Counted from the stretch's first letter, positions 1-8,728 are shown. The stretch is 64,000 nt of DNA from Actinomyces oricola (GCF_004104015.1 NZ_RYFV01000002.1:62001-126000); one strand, 5' to 3'. The notes: generated from the sequence alone by a model not told the origin. A program made the numbers and translations.

Positions 1-89
1 TGTGGGCACAAGCCTAAGCGCTGTCATTGCCGACGAGCGGGCGCACATGCCCCGGGAGTCGGCACCAGATCCCTCACTAGGAGCTATTC

Positions 90-356
90 ATGGCCCAGGT
101 CACCGCCACCGTCGCTTCCAAGGTCGGCCTTCACGCCCGTCCCGCTGCCACCTTCGTCAAGGCCGTCGCCGAGAAGGGTGTCCCTGTCACCATCGCCAAG
201 GAGGGCGGTGCCCCCGTTGACGCCTCCTCCATCCTCGGCGTCATGACCCTGGGCGCCGGCTTCGGCGACGTCGTGACCCTCACTTCCGAGGCCGCTGGTG
301 CCGAGGGTGCCCTCGAGGAGCTCAAGGCTCTGCTTGAGACCGACCTCGACGCCTGA
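90..356 (+). CDS. ptsH: HPr phosphocarrier protein of the PTS
   Basis: This 88-residue protein is the phosphocarrier that accepts phosphate from PEP-phosphorylated Enzyme I and passes it to sugar-specific EIIA domains in the cytoplasm. The sequence shows the HPr active-site block GLHARPAA with the phosphorylated histidine at residue 15, and two serines at 46-47 where the regulatory HPr kinase serine lies in Firmicutes. Length is the family standard. The ATG is preceded by AGGAG six bases upstream. No other PTS gene is in the window, and the gene is followed by a strong palindromic hairpin, so it looks monocistronic. Identification is certain; whether Ser46 is ever phosphorylated here is unknown. 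Confidence 0.96.
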   Translation: MAQVTATVASKVGLHARPAATFVKAVAEKGVPVTIAKEGGAPVDASSILGVMTLGAGFGDVVTLTSEAAGAEGALEELKALLETDLDA

Positions 357-373
357 CGCTTGTCAGATCCTGT

Positions 374-409
374 CCGAGGGGGCGCGCCTGATCAGGCGCG
401 CCCCCTCGG
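374..409 (+). terminator. Palindromic terminator after ptsH
   Basis: A perfect 36-base inverted repeat (18 + 18) starts 18 bases after the ptsH stop codon. It lacks a long T run, as is common for high-GC actinobacterial terminators. Confidence 0.75.
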
Positions 410-550
410 CGCGTTCGGCACCGGTGACGTCCTGCATGCTCTGAGCATTGACGTATTGGCGGCGTACCGGCGGCCTGCGGGATCGACCGGCGCCCGACGA
501 GCCCAGTGACGGGAGCACGAGGAGGGCCCGTTTGACGCCCACATAGTGAG

Positions 551-1444
551 GTGCACCACTACTATCGGTGGGTGGACCTCGCGATCGCCTTGCTGCCCTC
601 CCTCCTGTTCGGAATCATGAGCCTCCTGCTTGGAGGCTTCGCCACGGATCAGAGACGGCAGAACGTCGCCGTCCTCATTGGCGCCGGCCTGGTGAGCCTG
701 GCCTGCTCGCTCATGATGGGCGGCGCCTGGAGCCCGCGCGCCACCATTTGGGGCGCCCTGGCGGGGCTTATGTGGGCCGGTGGGCAGGTACTCATGCTGC
801 GCGCCTACAACTACTGGGGCGTGGGACTGACCATGCCAGTAACCACCGCCCTCCAGCTGGTCCTCAACGCCGTGCTGGGAATCATCCTCTTCAGTGAGTG
901 GCGCGCCCCAGGGGCCATGCCCCTGGGCGTGACGTCCCTGATCTTCATTATGGTCGGCGCCGCCGCCTGCTCCTGGCAGGAGCGCAGTGGGCCGGGGCCC
1001 GACGCCGCCTCCCGCCGGCTCGGTTTCCTGGCCACCGCGGCCTCGTCTGCTCTCTACGGCTCGTACGCCTCCATGCTGCGCCTGGTCCGCGTCAGCCCCG
1101 GCGAGGCCCTGGGCCCCATGGGTCTGGGCCTGCTGGTGGGGTCCGTACTCGTCGCCTTCATCTTGCCGCGACCGGTTCCCCTGCGCGGGCCCAGAATCCT
1201 CCCCGGGATCATTGCCGGGGGAGTGTGGGCGGTGGGCAATGCGGCCCTGCTGCGCTCCACCAGGGCCGTCGGCGTGGCCAGCGGTTTTACCCTCTCCCAG
1301 CTCGGCTTCGTTATCGCCACTATTGGCGCCATGACCATCCTGGGGGAGCGCAAGACCCCTGCGGAGACGCGCACCACCCTGATTGGCATTGTCGTCGCCG
1401 TAGCCGGCCTCATCCTCATGGGGGCGGCCGCCGCGCGGGAGTGA
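551..1444 (+). CDS. GRP/DMT-superfamily sugar or metabolite transporter
   Basis: A 297-residue polytopic membrane protein with about ten hydrophobic segments arranged as two halves, as in the drug/metabolite transporter superfamily and its glucose/ribose porter (GRP, GlcU/RbsU-like) branch. Small-residue-rich helices, the WAGGQVLMLRAYNYWGVGLTMPVTTALQLVLN stretch (residues about 77-108; read here as separate short motifs) and the second-half repeat VGNAALLRSTRAVGVA resemble GRP porters that carry sugars with protons. The substrate cannot be read from sequence. The GTG start has only a weak GTGAG upstream; an AGGAGG lies 25 bases away, too far for normal use, so the exact start is uncertain. 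It is probably transcribed alone. Confidence 0.72.
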   Translation: MHHYYRWVDLAIALLPSLLFGIMSLLLGGFATDQRRQNVAVLIGAGLVSLACSLMMGGAWSPRATIWGALAGLMWAGGQVLMLRAYNYWGVGLTMPVTTALQLVLNAVLGIILFSEWRAPGAMPLGVTSLIFIMVGAAACSWQERSGPGPDAASRRLGFLATAASSALYGSYASMLRLVRVSPGEALGPMGLGLLVGSVLVAFILPRPVPLRGPRILPGIIAGGVWAVGNAALLRSTRAVGVASGFTLSQLGFVIATIGAMTILGERKTPAETRTTLIGIVVAVAGLILMGAAAARE

Positions 1445-1637
1445 GGCCCGGCCGGTCCCGCCGCGCGGTCGGGGCGGCCCGTGCCGCTGGGGCGCTCGCT
1501 CCGGGGCTCTGCGGGCAGCCCGGACAGGGCGGTCGGGGGCAGTGCGCCGCGGGCACCGAACCCCGCTTGGTCCTCGCCACATGCCGCAGAGTCCCGATAC
1601 CCGCCCCAATGACCTCCAGCCGGTTGACAATGGGGGC

Positions 1638-2273
1638 GTGAATACGGCACTCCTGGTCAAGGCTCTCGGGGCTTTCTTCGCAATCATGAACCCCTTCGTC
1701 AACCTCCCCATCTTCCTGAGCCTGACCGCCGGGCAGGACCCGGGTCGCCAGCGCCGCACCGCCCTGCGCACCATCCTGTTCTCCACCATGATGTGCGCCG
1801 TCGTTGTGCTGACCGGCTCCCGGCTGCTCGGGTTCTTCGGGGTGAGTGTGGACGCCTTCAGGGTCGCCGGGGGCCTGGTGCTCTTGACTATTGCCCTGGG
1901 CATGCTCTCCGGCCGCGGGTCCAGCGCCCACGAGGGCAGCCAGGAGGAGAAAAGCCACCACGCGACCGTCAACGACATCGCCTTCTACCCCATGACCTTT
2001 CCCATGATTGTGGGGCCGGGCACCATCACCACCATTGTCGTTATTGACGCCCAGGCCCATGGCCTGCCCGAGCGCTTGACCGTGGCCCTGGCACTGATCG
2101 GGGTCCTGGTGATGCTCGGCGTCGTGCTCTTCTTCTCCGCCCAGATCGGCGCCCACCTGTCCATGACGCTGCGCACCGTTATGACGCGGCTCATGGGCAT
2201 GATGCTGGCCTCAATCGCTGTCGAAATGCTCACCGTCGGCCTGGCCGCAGTGCTGCCCGGACTGGCGCACTAG
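1638..2273 (+). CDS. MarC-family integral membrane protein
   Basis: A 211-residue protein with six predicted membrane segments, matching the MarC/UPF0056 family. The first segment with FFAIMNPFVNLPIF, and the later motif AFYPMTFPMIVGPGTIT, are the two hallmark NP/GPG motifs of the family's inverted halves. Function of MarC proteins is unsettled; the old link to multiple antibiotic resistance is not supported. I chose the GTG at 1638 because it starts right before the first helix and has a GGGGG purine run upstream; an ATG at 1581 and an ATG at 1542 in the same frame would add a hydrophilic, proline-rich leader without homologous look. Confidence 0.85.
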   Translation: MNTALLVKALGAFFAIMNPFVNLPIFLSLTAGQDPGRQRRTALRTILFSTMMCAVVVLTGSRLLGFFGVSVDAFRVAGGLVLLTIALGMLSGRGSSAHEGSQEEKSHHATVNDIAFYPMTFPMIVGPGTITTIVVIDAQAHGLPERLTVALALIGVLVMLGVVLFFSAQIGAHLSMTLRTVMTRLMGMMLASIAVEMLTVGLAAVLPGLAH

Positions 2274-2294
2274 GACCCCCGGTAGGGTGCGCGC

Positions 2295-2915
2295 ATGACG
2301 ATTATTGCGGCGGCGGACGGCTCCGCCCTGGGCAACCCCGGCCCGGCGGGCTGGGCCTGGTACGTGAATGACGCCTGCTGGGCGGCTGGGGGCTGGGAGA
2401 ACTCAACGAACAATCGCGGCGAGCTCACCGCCGTCCTGGAGCTCCTGCGTGCGACGCGGGCCGCGGGCTTGGCGGGGGAGGACCTGGTCATCCAGTGCGA
2501 CTCCCAGTACGTCATCAACTCCCTGACGAAGTGGATGGCCGGCTGGAAGAAGCGCGGCTGGCGCAAGGCCGACGGCAAGCCGGTTCTCAACGCCGACCTC
2601 ATCAAGGCTCTCGACGCCGCACTCGCGGGCCGGTCGGTGAAGTTCGAATGGGTGCGCGGGCATGTGGGCCACCCCCTCAATGAGGCCGCGGACTCCCGTG
2701 CCCGGGCCGCCGCCACCGCCTACCAACGGGGCGCCCACGTGCCCGGCGGGCCGGGATGGCCGGGGGCGAGTGACGGGGGCGATACGGCAGCGGGGAGCCC
2801 TGGTGCCGTATCGCCCGCCCCCGGCCCCACGGAGGCGGAGGGGACCACGGTGGTTCCCGGGGCCACAGCGGCTCGCCGCGCCCGCCTGCGCCGGGAGGAA
2901 GGCACATTGTTCTAA
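2295..2915 (+). CDS. rnhA: Ribonuclease HI with extended C-terminal tail
   Basis: This 206-residue protein is an RNase H of the type I fold that cuts the RNA strand of RNA-DNA hybrids (R-loops, Okazaki primers). The four catalytic acids are visible: Asp8 in AADGS, Glu43 in RGELTAVLEL, Asp69 in QCDSQYV and Asp133 in NEAADSRAR. The GWKKRGWRKADGKPV segment is the typical basic handle. Normal RNase HI ends near residue 150; here about 55 extra residues rich in Gly, Pro, Ala and Thr follow, ending in an Arg-rich stretch. That tail has no recognisable domain and may be a flexible nucleic-acid-binding extension. The start ATG lies 21 bases after the upstream marC-like stop. Confidence 0.93.
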   Translation: MTIIAAADGSALGNPGPAGWAWYVNDACWAAGGWENSTNNRGELTAVLELLRATRAAGLAGEDLVIQCDSQYVINSLTKWMAGWKKRGWRKADGKPVLNADLIKALDAALAGRSVKFEWVRGHVGHPLNEAADSRARAAATAYQRGAHVPGGPGWPGASDGGDTAAGSPGAVSPAPGPTEAEGTTVVPGATAARRARLRREEGTLF

Positions 2916-2937
2916 GGCCAGGGGCTCTAAAGCCCGG

Positions 2938-2956
2938 GCGCCCGCCCGGCGGGCGA
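2938..2956. terminator. Short hairpin between convergent rnhA and ackA
   Basis: A GC-only hairpin (6-bp arms CGCCCG/CGGGCG, 5-base loop) sits in the 61-base gap between two genes that end facing each other. It is a plausible but weak bidirectional terminator. Confidence 0.4.
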
Positions 2957-2976
2957 TCGCGTCCGTGGCGATGGCC

Positions 2977-4161
2977 CTACAGCAGCGTCATGGCCTGGCG
3001 AGCAATGGCCAACTCCTCATTGGTGGGAACCACCAAGACGGTCACCGCCGAGTCGGGGGTGGAGATGACCCGCGGTTCGCTTGAGCGCACCGCGTTCTCC
3101 CCCTCATTGATCTGCACGCCCATAAAGGCCAGGCGCTGGCACAGCTCGGCGCGCAGAAGGTCGTCATTCTCCCCAATGCCGGCGGTGAAGGTCAGCGCGT
3201 CCAGGCCGCCCATGACGGCGGTGTAGGCACCCACGTACTTGGTCAGGCGGTGCAGGTAGATGTCCATGGCGTCGCGCGCCTGGGCATCCCCGGCCTCAAT
3301 GCGCTTCCACACTTCACGCATGTCATTGTCGCCGGCCAGGCCCTTCATGCCCGAGCCGCGGTTGAACAGGTGGTCGATCTGGTCAATGCTCATGCCCGCC
3401 ACCCGCGCCAGATGGAAAACAGCCGCCGGGTCAATGTCGCCGGTGCGCCCGCCCATGACGAGGCCCTCCAAGGGGGTCAGGCCCATGGAGGTGTCCACGG
3501 CGCGCCCGGCCACGACGGCGGAGGCCGAGGCCCCATTGCCCAGGTGAAGAACCACCTGCTTGAGGTCGTCGCGGCCCAGGAGCGTTGAGACCGCGCCGGA
3601 GACGAACTGGTGGCTGGTGCCGTGCGCCCCATAGCGGCGGATGGAGTACGTGTCGGCGATCTCGCGATCCAGGGCGTAGCGGGCCGCCTCCTCGGGCAGG
3701 TCCTGGAAGAAAGCGGTGTCGAAGACGACGACGTGGGGAACCTCGGCCAGCAGGCGGCGGCCGACCTCAATGCCCTTGAGGTGGGCGGGGTTGTGCAGCG
3801 GCCCCAGTGGTACCAGCTGCTCAATACGGGCCACGACCTCGTCGTCGACCAGGGCCGGGCCCGAGAAGTAGCGCCCACCTTGGACCACGCGGTGCCCGAC
3901 GGCGACAATATTGGCCTGGGCCAGGCTAGGGCCCTGTTCTTCGAAGAGGCGCAGCACCTCGGACAGGCCGAAGCCGTGGTCGGCCACGGGCTCGGTCAGC
4001 TCGGTCTTCTCCTGCCCGCGCTTGTGGGTGATGGCACCCATCTCCTCGCCAATGCGCTCCACCAGGCCTGAAGCCAGAGAGGCCCCGGAGTCGGGGTCTA
4101 CCAGGGCGTACTTAATGGAGGAGGAGCCGGAGTTAATGACGAGGACGGTGCGGGTGGTCAT
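2977..4161 (-). CDS. ackA: Acetate kinase
   Basis: AckA (394 residues) makes ATP and acetate from acetyl phosphate and ADP, and runs in reverse for acetate activation. The N-terminal VLVINSGSSSIKYAL phosphate-binding motif, the central VVFDTAFF and GTSHQFV motifs, MGLTPLEGLVMGGRTGDIDP region and the late TAGIGEND motif are all typical of the acetate kinase branch of the ASKHA fold, and the length is standard. It lies 89 bases downstream of pta on the same strand, with a strong hairpin between them, so it may have its own promoter or depend on partial readthrough. In this window the enzyme would drain acetyl-CoA produced by the inositol pathway. Confidence 0.97.
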   Translation of the reverse strand: MTTRTVLVINSGSSSIKYALVDPDSGASLASGLVERIGEEMGAITHKRGQEKTELTEPVADHGFGLSEVLRLFEEQGPSLAQANIVAVGHRVVQGGRYFSGPALVDDEVVARIEQLVPLGPLHNPAHLKGIEVGRRLLAEVPHVVVFDTAFFQDLPEEAARYALDREIADTYSIRRYGAHGTSHQFVSGAVSTLLGRDDLKQVVLHLGNGASASAVVAGRAVDTSMGLTPLEGLVMGGRTGDIDPAAVFHLARVAGMSIDQIDHLFNRGSGMKGLAGDNDMREVWKRIEAGDAQARDAMDIYLHRLTKYVGAYTAVMGGLDALTFTAGIGENDDLLRAELCQRLAFMGVQINEGENAVRSSEPRVISTPDSAVTVLVVPTNEELAIARQAMTLL

Positions 4162-4207
4162 GGCGGCAAGGGCCTTTCAGTTCGGTGCGGGCGCGGTGGG
4201 ACGGGAT

Positions 4208-4244
4208 GGGCGGTGCCGTCTGTCGGGGAGTGACGGCACCGCCC
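4208..4244 (-). terminator. Hairpin between pta and ackA
   Basis: A perfect 13-bp stem (4208-4220 with 4232-4244) and 11-base loop lie between the pta stop and the ackA start on the minus strand. It could be a terminator for pta or an attenuator/processing site that sets the pta:ackA ratio. Confidence 0.65.
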
Positions 4245-4250
4245 AAGGAT

Positions 4251-6305
4251 TCAGGCCTGGGCCTGAATGGCAGTAATCGCGACGGTGTTAATAATGTCCT
4301 CCACGAGGGCGCCGCGGGATAGGTCGTTGACCGGCTTGTTCAGGCCCTGGAGCACGGGGCCAATGGCGATGGCACCGCTGGAGCGCTGCACCGCCTTGTA
4401 GCCAATGTTGCCGGACTGCAGGTCGGGGAAGATGAAGACGGTGGCCCGTCCGGCTACCGCCGAGTCCGGCGCCTTCTTGGCGGCCACGGTCGGGTCAATG
4501 GCGGCGTCGTACTGGATGGGGCCCTCCACCGCCAGCTCGGGGGCCTTGGCGCGCACCAGTTCAGTGGCCTCCCGGACCTTGTCCACGTCCGCGCCCTTGC
4601 CGGAGGTGCCGGTGGAGAAGGACAGCATGGCCACGCGCGGCTCCACCCCGAACTGGCGGGCCGTGGCCGCCGAGGAGATGGCGATGTCCGCTAGCTGCTC
4701 CGCCGTGGGCTCGGGGTTGACGGCGCAGTCGCCGTAGGCCAGGACCCGGTCCTCCAGGAGCATGAGGAACACCGAGGAGACGATCGAGGTGCCCGGGCGC
4801 GTCTTAATGATCTGGAACGAGGGGACAATGGTGTGAGCGGTGGTGTGCGCAGCACCGGAGACCATCCCGTCGGCATCACCCATGTGGACCATCATGGTGC
4901 CGAAGTAGGACACGTCTTGGACCTTCTCACGGGCCTGCTCCAGGGTGACGCCCTTCTTGGCGCGGATGCGGGCGAACTCCGTGGCGTACTTCTCCAGCAG
5001 TTCGGCGTCGTTGGTGGACACCACCCGGGCGGCGGCAATGTCCAGGCCCAGCTCGGCGGCGCGGGCGCGCACGGTCGTCTCTTCTCCCAGCAGGACGATC
5101 TCGGCGATGCCGCGACGCAAAATGGCGTCGGCGGCGCGCAGGACGCGGTCGTCGTCGGGCTCGGGCAGGACAATGGTCTTGCGGTGGGAGCGGGAGCGCT
5201 CCACCAGCTCGGCCTGGAACATAATGGGGGTGACCACCCCGGAGGGCTCGACCTCCAAGGCGGCCATGAGCGCGTCGACGTCGGCCTCCTTCTCGAAAGT
5301 AGTCACGGCCACGTCCAATTTGCGCTCGGAGCCGTGGGCCAGGGCCCCGGTCAAGGAACCGGCCGCCGAGGCGGCGTCGAAGGTGTCCAGGGCGGAGGTC
5401 ATGACCGGCAGGGGCTGGTTGAGGCCCTGCAGCAGGCGCATGGCGTAGGGGGCGACCGCGAAACCCCCATTGAGCACCAGGCCGGCCATAGAGGGGAAGG
5501 AGGAGGAGGCCTGGGCGGCGGCCAAGGAGATGAGGACCGCGGAGCGGTCGGCCGGGACAATGACGACCTGCCCCTCGCGCAGACGCTCCAGAAGGTGGGA
5601 GACATCCATGGCGGCCACGAGCACCGACTCGGCCTCGCGGTCCAGTAGGGCCTCGTCCCCGGAGATGAGCGTGCCGTCAATGCGCTTCATGACCTCGCGC
5701 ACCGAGGGGGCCGCCAGGAGGGGGACCTCGGGCAGGGTCGTGGTGGCGATGCCCTTAATGCCCCGCAGGGCCTGGGCCACGGCGGAGCGCGAGTCGGCTG
5801 GGCACTTGTTGGCGACAACGGCGACCGTGCGAGCCAGGTTGTCCGAGATCTCGGCCATGGAGACCTCGACGGAACTACGCACGTCCTCCGGCGCCCCCTG
5901 ACCGGAGACCACCAGGAGCACCGGGACGCCCATATTGGCGGCGACGCGGGCGTTGAGGGCCAACTCGGGGTTTCCGACGACATCGGAGAAGTCCGAGCCG
6001 TCAATGATGACAACATCGTGGTTGCGGGCCACAGCGCGGTAGGCGGTGACAATCCGGGCCAGGGAGCCCTCGGGGTCGGCATGGTACTCGTCCCAGGTCA
6101 CGCCCACGCACTGGTCGGCGGGGGTGGTCGAGCCGGAGCGTGAGAGCAGAAGGTTGAGGAAGGGGTCCAGGTTGCGCGATCCGGTGAAAGGACGGAACAC
6201 GCCCACCTTCGCGACGACCTTGGTCAGAGAGGCGACCAGGCCCAGTGCCACGGTCGACTTACCGGTTCCGGCGTTGGGTGAAGCGATATAGATGCTGCGC
6301 GCCAC
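4251..6305 (-). CDS. pta: Phosphate acetyltransferase, long form
   Basis: Pta (684 residues from this start) interconverts acetyl-CoA plus phosphate and acetyl phosphate plus CoA. The N-terminus is a P-loop dethiobiotin-synthetase-like domain (residues 9-17, SPNAGTGKS), followed by a DRTGG-type middle domain and a C-terminal PTA catalytic domain from about residue 350 (motifs KTIVLPEPDDDRVLRAAD, DADGMVSGAAHTT, SSVFLMLLEDRVLAYGDCAVNP). I chose the GTG at 6305 because GAAGGA lies just upstream and the protein then begins ARSIYIASPNAGTGKS as in other long Pta proteins; a longer in-frame reading from 6488 has no homologous character. The gene precedes ackA on the same strand. Confidence 0.95.
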   Translation of the reverse strand: MARSIYIASPNAGTGKSTVALGLVASLTKVVAKVGVFRPFTGSRNLDPFLNLLLSRSGSTTPADQCVGVTWDEYHADPEGSLARIVTAYRAVARNHDVVIIDGSDFSDVVGNPELALNARVAANMGVPVLLVVSGQGAPEDVRSSVEVSMAEISDNLARTVAVVANKCPADSRSAVAQALRGIKGIATTTLPEVPLLAAPSVREVMKRIDGTLISGDEALLDREAESVLVAAMDVSHLLERLREGQVVIVPADRSAVLISLAAAQASSSFPSMAGLVLNGGFAVAPYAMRLLQGLNQPLPVMTSALDTFDAASAAGSLTGALAHGSERKLDVAVTTFEKEADVDALMAALEVEPSGVVTPIMFQAELVERSRSHRKTIVLPEPDDDRVLRAADAILRRGIAEIVLLGEETTVRARAAELGLDIAAARVVSTNDAELLEKYATEFARIRAKKGVTLEQAREKVQDVSYFGTMMVHMGDADGMVSGAAHTTAHTIVPSFQIIKTRPGTSIVSSVFLMLLEDRVLAYGDCAVNPEPTAEQLADIAISSAATARQFGVEPRVAMLSFSTGTSGKGADVDKVREATELVRAKAPELAVEGPIQYDAAIDPTVAAKKAPDSAVAGRATVFIFPDLQSGNIGYKAVQRSSGAIAIGPVLQGLNKPVNDLSRGALVEDIINTVAITAIQAQA

Positions 6306-6524
6306 GATGGATCCTTCTCGTGTCTCGACGTTGAGTTGGGTGGGTCGGGATCGTCCGGTGCCCCTCACTGCCCGATTCTGCCCTTTGAGGGCGCAAAGAT
6401 GCGACCAAGGGCCCGGGTCGGCGGTCGGCGATGATGTGGAAAGGGGCACATGCGGACCGATTGCGGTCCTATTGGGATCCGCGGGCACCCGGTGAATACG
6501 ACGGGAGCGCCTCGCGGCCCGGGG

Positions 6525-6557
6525 CCGGTGCCCCGCCCCTTAGGGTCGGGGCGCCGG
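6525..6557 (-). terminator. Terminator of the TauE/SafE-family gene
   Basis: Inverted repeat with 11-base arms (6525-6535 and 6547-6557; one G-T or mismatched position) directly after the minus-strand gene that ends at 6562. It separates that gene from pta. Confidence 0.55.
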
Positions 6558-6561
6558 GGTC

Positions 6562-7497
6562 TCACGCGAGCAGTGGTAGCGCCGAGACGACGGTCAGGAC
6601 GACGACTATGGGTTCGAAGACCTTCTGGTCCATGTGCTCGGCGAGCCTGCGGCCAATGAGGGCCGCGGCCACGACCACCGGGGCGCTGACGGCGGCCAGG
6701 GCAATGGTGGTGGGGTTGACCAGGCCGATGGCAATGGAGAAGGGCAGTTTGATCAGGTTGACGGCGAAGAAGAACCAGGCGGTGGTGCCCAGGAAGGCCT
6801 TGACCGGGTAGCGGCAGGCCAAGAAGTACATGGAGGTGACCGGGCCCCCCGCATTGGCCACCATGGTGGTGAAGCCGGCGAGGCCGCCGTAGAGAAGACG
6901 GGCGGAGCGTGAACTCGCCACCGAGGTGTGGGAGCCGGCTGGTGGGGCGTCGGCGAGGGCCGGTGGTCTTGGCGGCGATTCCGCACCCCGTGGGGCGTTG
7001 GCCGCCAGTGCCCCGCTGCTGGCTTCGCCCGTTGAGTCTCTTGCGGCCGGGCCCGGTGCCCCGTCCGCCCCGTCCGCCCCAGGGCCGCTGCCGCGGCCAT
7101 GGCGCCGGGGCCGTGGGCGCCGCTGCACGAGGGTGACGGCGATGAGGAGCAGCAGGATAAGGCCGATAATGCGGCGGGTGGAGTCATTGGAGGCCAGGCG
7201 CAGGAAGAGGGCGCCGGCGGCCACGCCCGCACCGACGGCGGGCACCAGCCGTCGCAGCATATTGAAGTCCGCGTCCCTGCGGTAGCTCCACACCGCCAGA
7301 AGGTCGCCGGTCATGAGCATGAGCAGCATTGCCCCAGTGGACTCCTTGGCGGGCAGGATTGCGGCGCACAGCGCTACGGCAATGGTGGCAGCGCCCGGCA
7401 GCGCGGTCTTGGCAATGCCGGCCAATGCCGCCGCCAAGACCAGCATGGCCCAGGCGGTGGTGCTCATATGGGGCAGCCCGAGGAGTGCTGGGAGCAC
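6562..7497 (-). CDS. TauE/SafE-family membrane exporter
   Basis: A 311-residue membrane protein of the TauE/SafE (formerly DUF81) family, whose characterised members export sulfite, sulfoacetate or other small anions. The first half has the family-typical GIAKTALPGAATIAVAL, and the second half GGLAGFTTMVANAGGPVTSMYFLACR, the duplicated G-x-x-x-x-x-x-x-N/G-G motif region. Between the two halves, about residues 120-190 form a long hydrophilic Gly/Ala/Pro/Arg-rich loop not usual in the family. Start: GTG at 7497 is preceded by AAAGG at a good distance; the in-frame ATG at 7467 is an alternative. The substrate is unknown. Confidence 0.8.
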   Translation of the reverse strand: MLPALLGLPHMSTTAWAMLVLAAALAGIAKTALPGAATIAVALCAAILPAKESTGAMLLMLMTGDLLAVWSYRRDADFNMLRRLVPAVGAGVAAGALFLRLASNDSTRRIIGLILLLLIAVTLVQRRPRPRRHGRGSGPGADGADGAPGPAARDSTGEASSGALAANAPRGAESPPRPPALADAPPAGSHTSVASSRSARLLYGGLAGFTTMVANAGGPVTSMYFLACRYPVKAFLGTTAWFFFAVNLIKLPFSIAIGLVNPTTIALAAVSAPVVVAAALIGRRLAEHMDQKVFEPIVVVLTVVSALPLLA

Positions 7498-7577
7498 GAC
7501 CTGACCTTTCGTCGTGTGCGATGGGGTTGCGATGGGGTGTGGGAGGCTGCTCAGGGCGGGGGTTGCGCTACGGGGCG

Positions 7578-7665
7578 GGACCACTCCCGCTCGCGCGGGT
7601 CGATGCCGAGCTCGACGAGACCACTCCTTTGGACTACGTGGACCACTCCCGCTCGCGCGGGTCGA
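7578..7665. CRISPR. Candidate two-repeat CRISPR remnant (type I-E-like repeat), no cas genes
   Basis: An identical 26-base sequence occurs at 7578-7603 and 7640-7665, a 62-base period. It begins GGACCACT and contains the arms CCCGC and GCGGG around TCGC, the small hairpin typical of 28-29 nt type I-E repeats in actinobacteria; with a 28-29 nt repeat the intervening spacer would be 33-34 nt, the normal type I-E size. A third partial copy of GACCACTCC sits at 7619-7627 inside the spacer, which argues for decay or for simple duplication. No cas gene is in the window. It lies between two minus-strand genes and is not coding. Confidence 0.42.
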
Positions 7666-7689
7666 CGAACTCCTGATCTCCGCTCGGCC

Positions 7690-7719
7690 GGGGGCGGGGC
7701 GCCCAGGGCCCCCGCCCCC
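7690..7719 (-). terminator. Terminator after the isomerase gene at 7730
   Basis: A 10-bp G/C-only stem (7690-7699 with 7710-7719) immediately downstream of the minus-strand gene that ends at 7730. Confidence 0.55.
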
Positions 7720-7729
7720 AGTGCGGCCC

Positions 7730-8728
7730 TCACAGTCTGGCGGCGGCCTCCAGGAGGTTCTTAGCGGAGATCTTCAGGCCCTCGACATTGCCGTACTCGG
7801 CGTCCTCATGCTCGATATTGACGTTCATGTCCGGGTTGACCTCCTCAATGGCCTTGAGGAATTCAGTCCAGTAATCGGTGTCGTGCCCCAGGCCGAAGGC
7901 TACGAAGCGCCAGGCTGGATCCTGGGGCCAGGCGTTGCACCAGTAGCCGTAGGCCACCGGGACCTTGCCCTCAGCGTCGGCCGGGACGTGGCCGAAGTCC
8001 GTGTCCAGTACGCCGCGGTAGGCCGCTCCGGGGAAGATCTTGGTGTCCTTGGCGTGGACGTGGCCGATGAGAGAGCCCAGGCGCTTCGTGGCGGCGATCG
8101 GGTCCATGTGCTGCCAGAACAGGTGAGAGGGGTCCATGTTCACCTTAATGTTGGTGGCGCCGGTCTCTTCCACCAGGCGCTCGAAGCTCGGCACGTTGAA
8201 GACCAGGTTGCGCGGATGGAGTTCCAGGCAGACCTGAACGTCATTGTCGCGGGCCAGGGCATCGATCTCCTTGAAGAAGGGCACGACGACGCTCCACTGG
8301 TAGTCCAGGATCTCCATGTCAATGCCGTTCCAGGGGTTGACCACCCAGGTGGGGTAGATGGCCGTCGGGTCGGTCCCGGGAGTTCCGGACATGGTGACGA
8401 TCTCGCCCACGCCCAGCAGGCCCGCCAGCTCAATGGTCTGGCGCAGGTCGTGGGCGTGCTTAATGCCCTCGCCCGGCAGGGGGGAGACCGGGTTGCCGGA
8501 GGTGTTGAGGCCGGCCAGGCGCATGCCCTTGGACTCGAAGACTCCCAGGTAGTCCTCGCGGGCCGCCGCCGAGGCGAGCAGCGCATCCACGGGGCAGTGG
8601 GGGGAGGGGATGAAGCCGCCGGCGTTGATCTCGGCGCCGGTCAGGCCGGCCTCCTTGAGGACGTCGAGGGCTGCGGCCAGTGGGCGGTCGCCGAGGCATG
8701 CGGTGTAGGCGCCGTAGTTGAGTGGCAT
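7730..8728 (-). CDS. Sugar phosphate isomerase/epimerase family TIM barrel
   Basis: A 332-residue protein of the xylose-isomerase-like/AP-endonuclease-2 TIM-barrel family, which includes inosose dehydratases, inosose isomerases and other keto-sugar epimerases. Metal-ligand-type residues can be seen in VCLELHPRN, NIKVNMDPSHLFWQHMD and IGHVHAKDT, the usual Glu-Asp-His/His set, and a terminal NIEHEDAE glutamate. AAGGAG precedes the ATG. It forms a pair with the Gfo/Idh dehydrogenase upstream (47-base gap) and this dehydrogenase-isomerase pairing is common for oxidation of cyclitols or pyranosides to keto forms followed by epimerisation. Its exact substrate is unknown; the operator in front of the pair suggests control by the neighbouring LacI protein. 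Confidence 0.85.
   Translation of the reverse strand: MPLNYGAYTACLGDRPLAAALDVLKEAGLTGAEINAGGFIPSPHCPVDALLASAAAREDYLGVFESKGMRLAGLNTSGNPVSPLPGEGIKHAHDLRQTIELAGLLGVGEIVTMSGTPGTDPTAIYPTWVVNPWNGIDMEILDYQWSVVVPFFKEIDALARDNDVQVCLELHPRNLVFNVPSFERLVEETGATNIKVNMDPSHLFWQHMDPIAATKRLGSLIGHVHAKDTKIFPGAAYRGVLDTDFGHVPADAEGKVPVAYGYWCNAWPQDPAWRFVAFGLGHDTDYWTEFLKAIEEVNPDMNVNIEHEDAEYGNVEGLKISAKNLLEAAARL

Noticed and set aside
392-1978. Long minus-strand open frame opposite the GRP transporter and MarC genes
   Set aside because: Low-complexity, Arg/Gly/His-rich translation with no domain; a normal by-product of high GC third positions of the plus-strand genes.
4251-6488. Longer pta reading frame beginning at 6488
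   Set aside because: The extra 61 residues are not Pta-like, and a ribosome site sits in front of the GTG at 6305.
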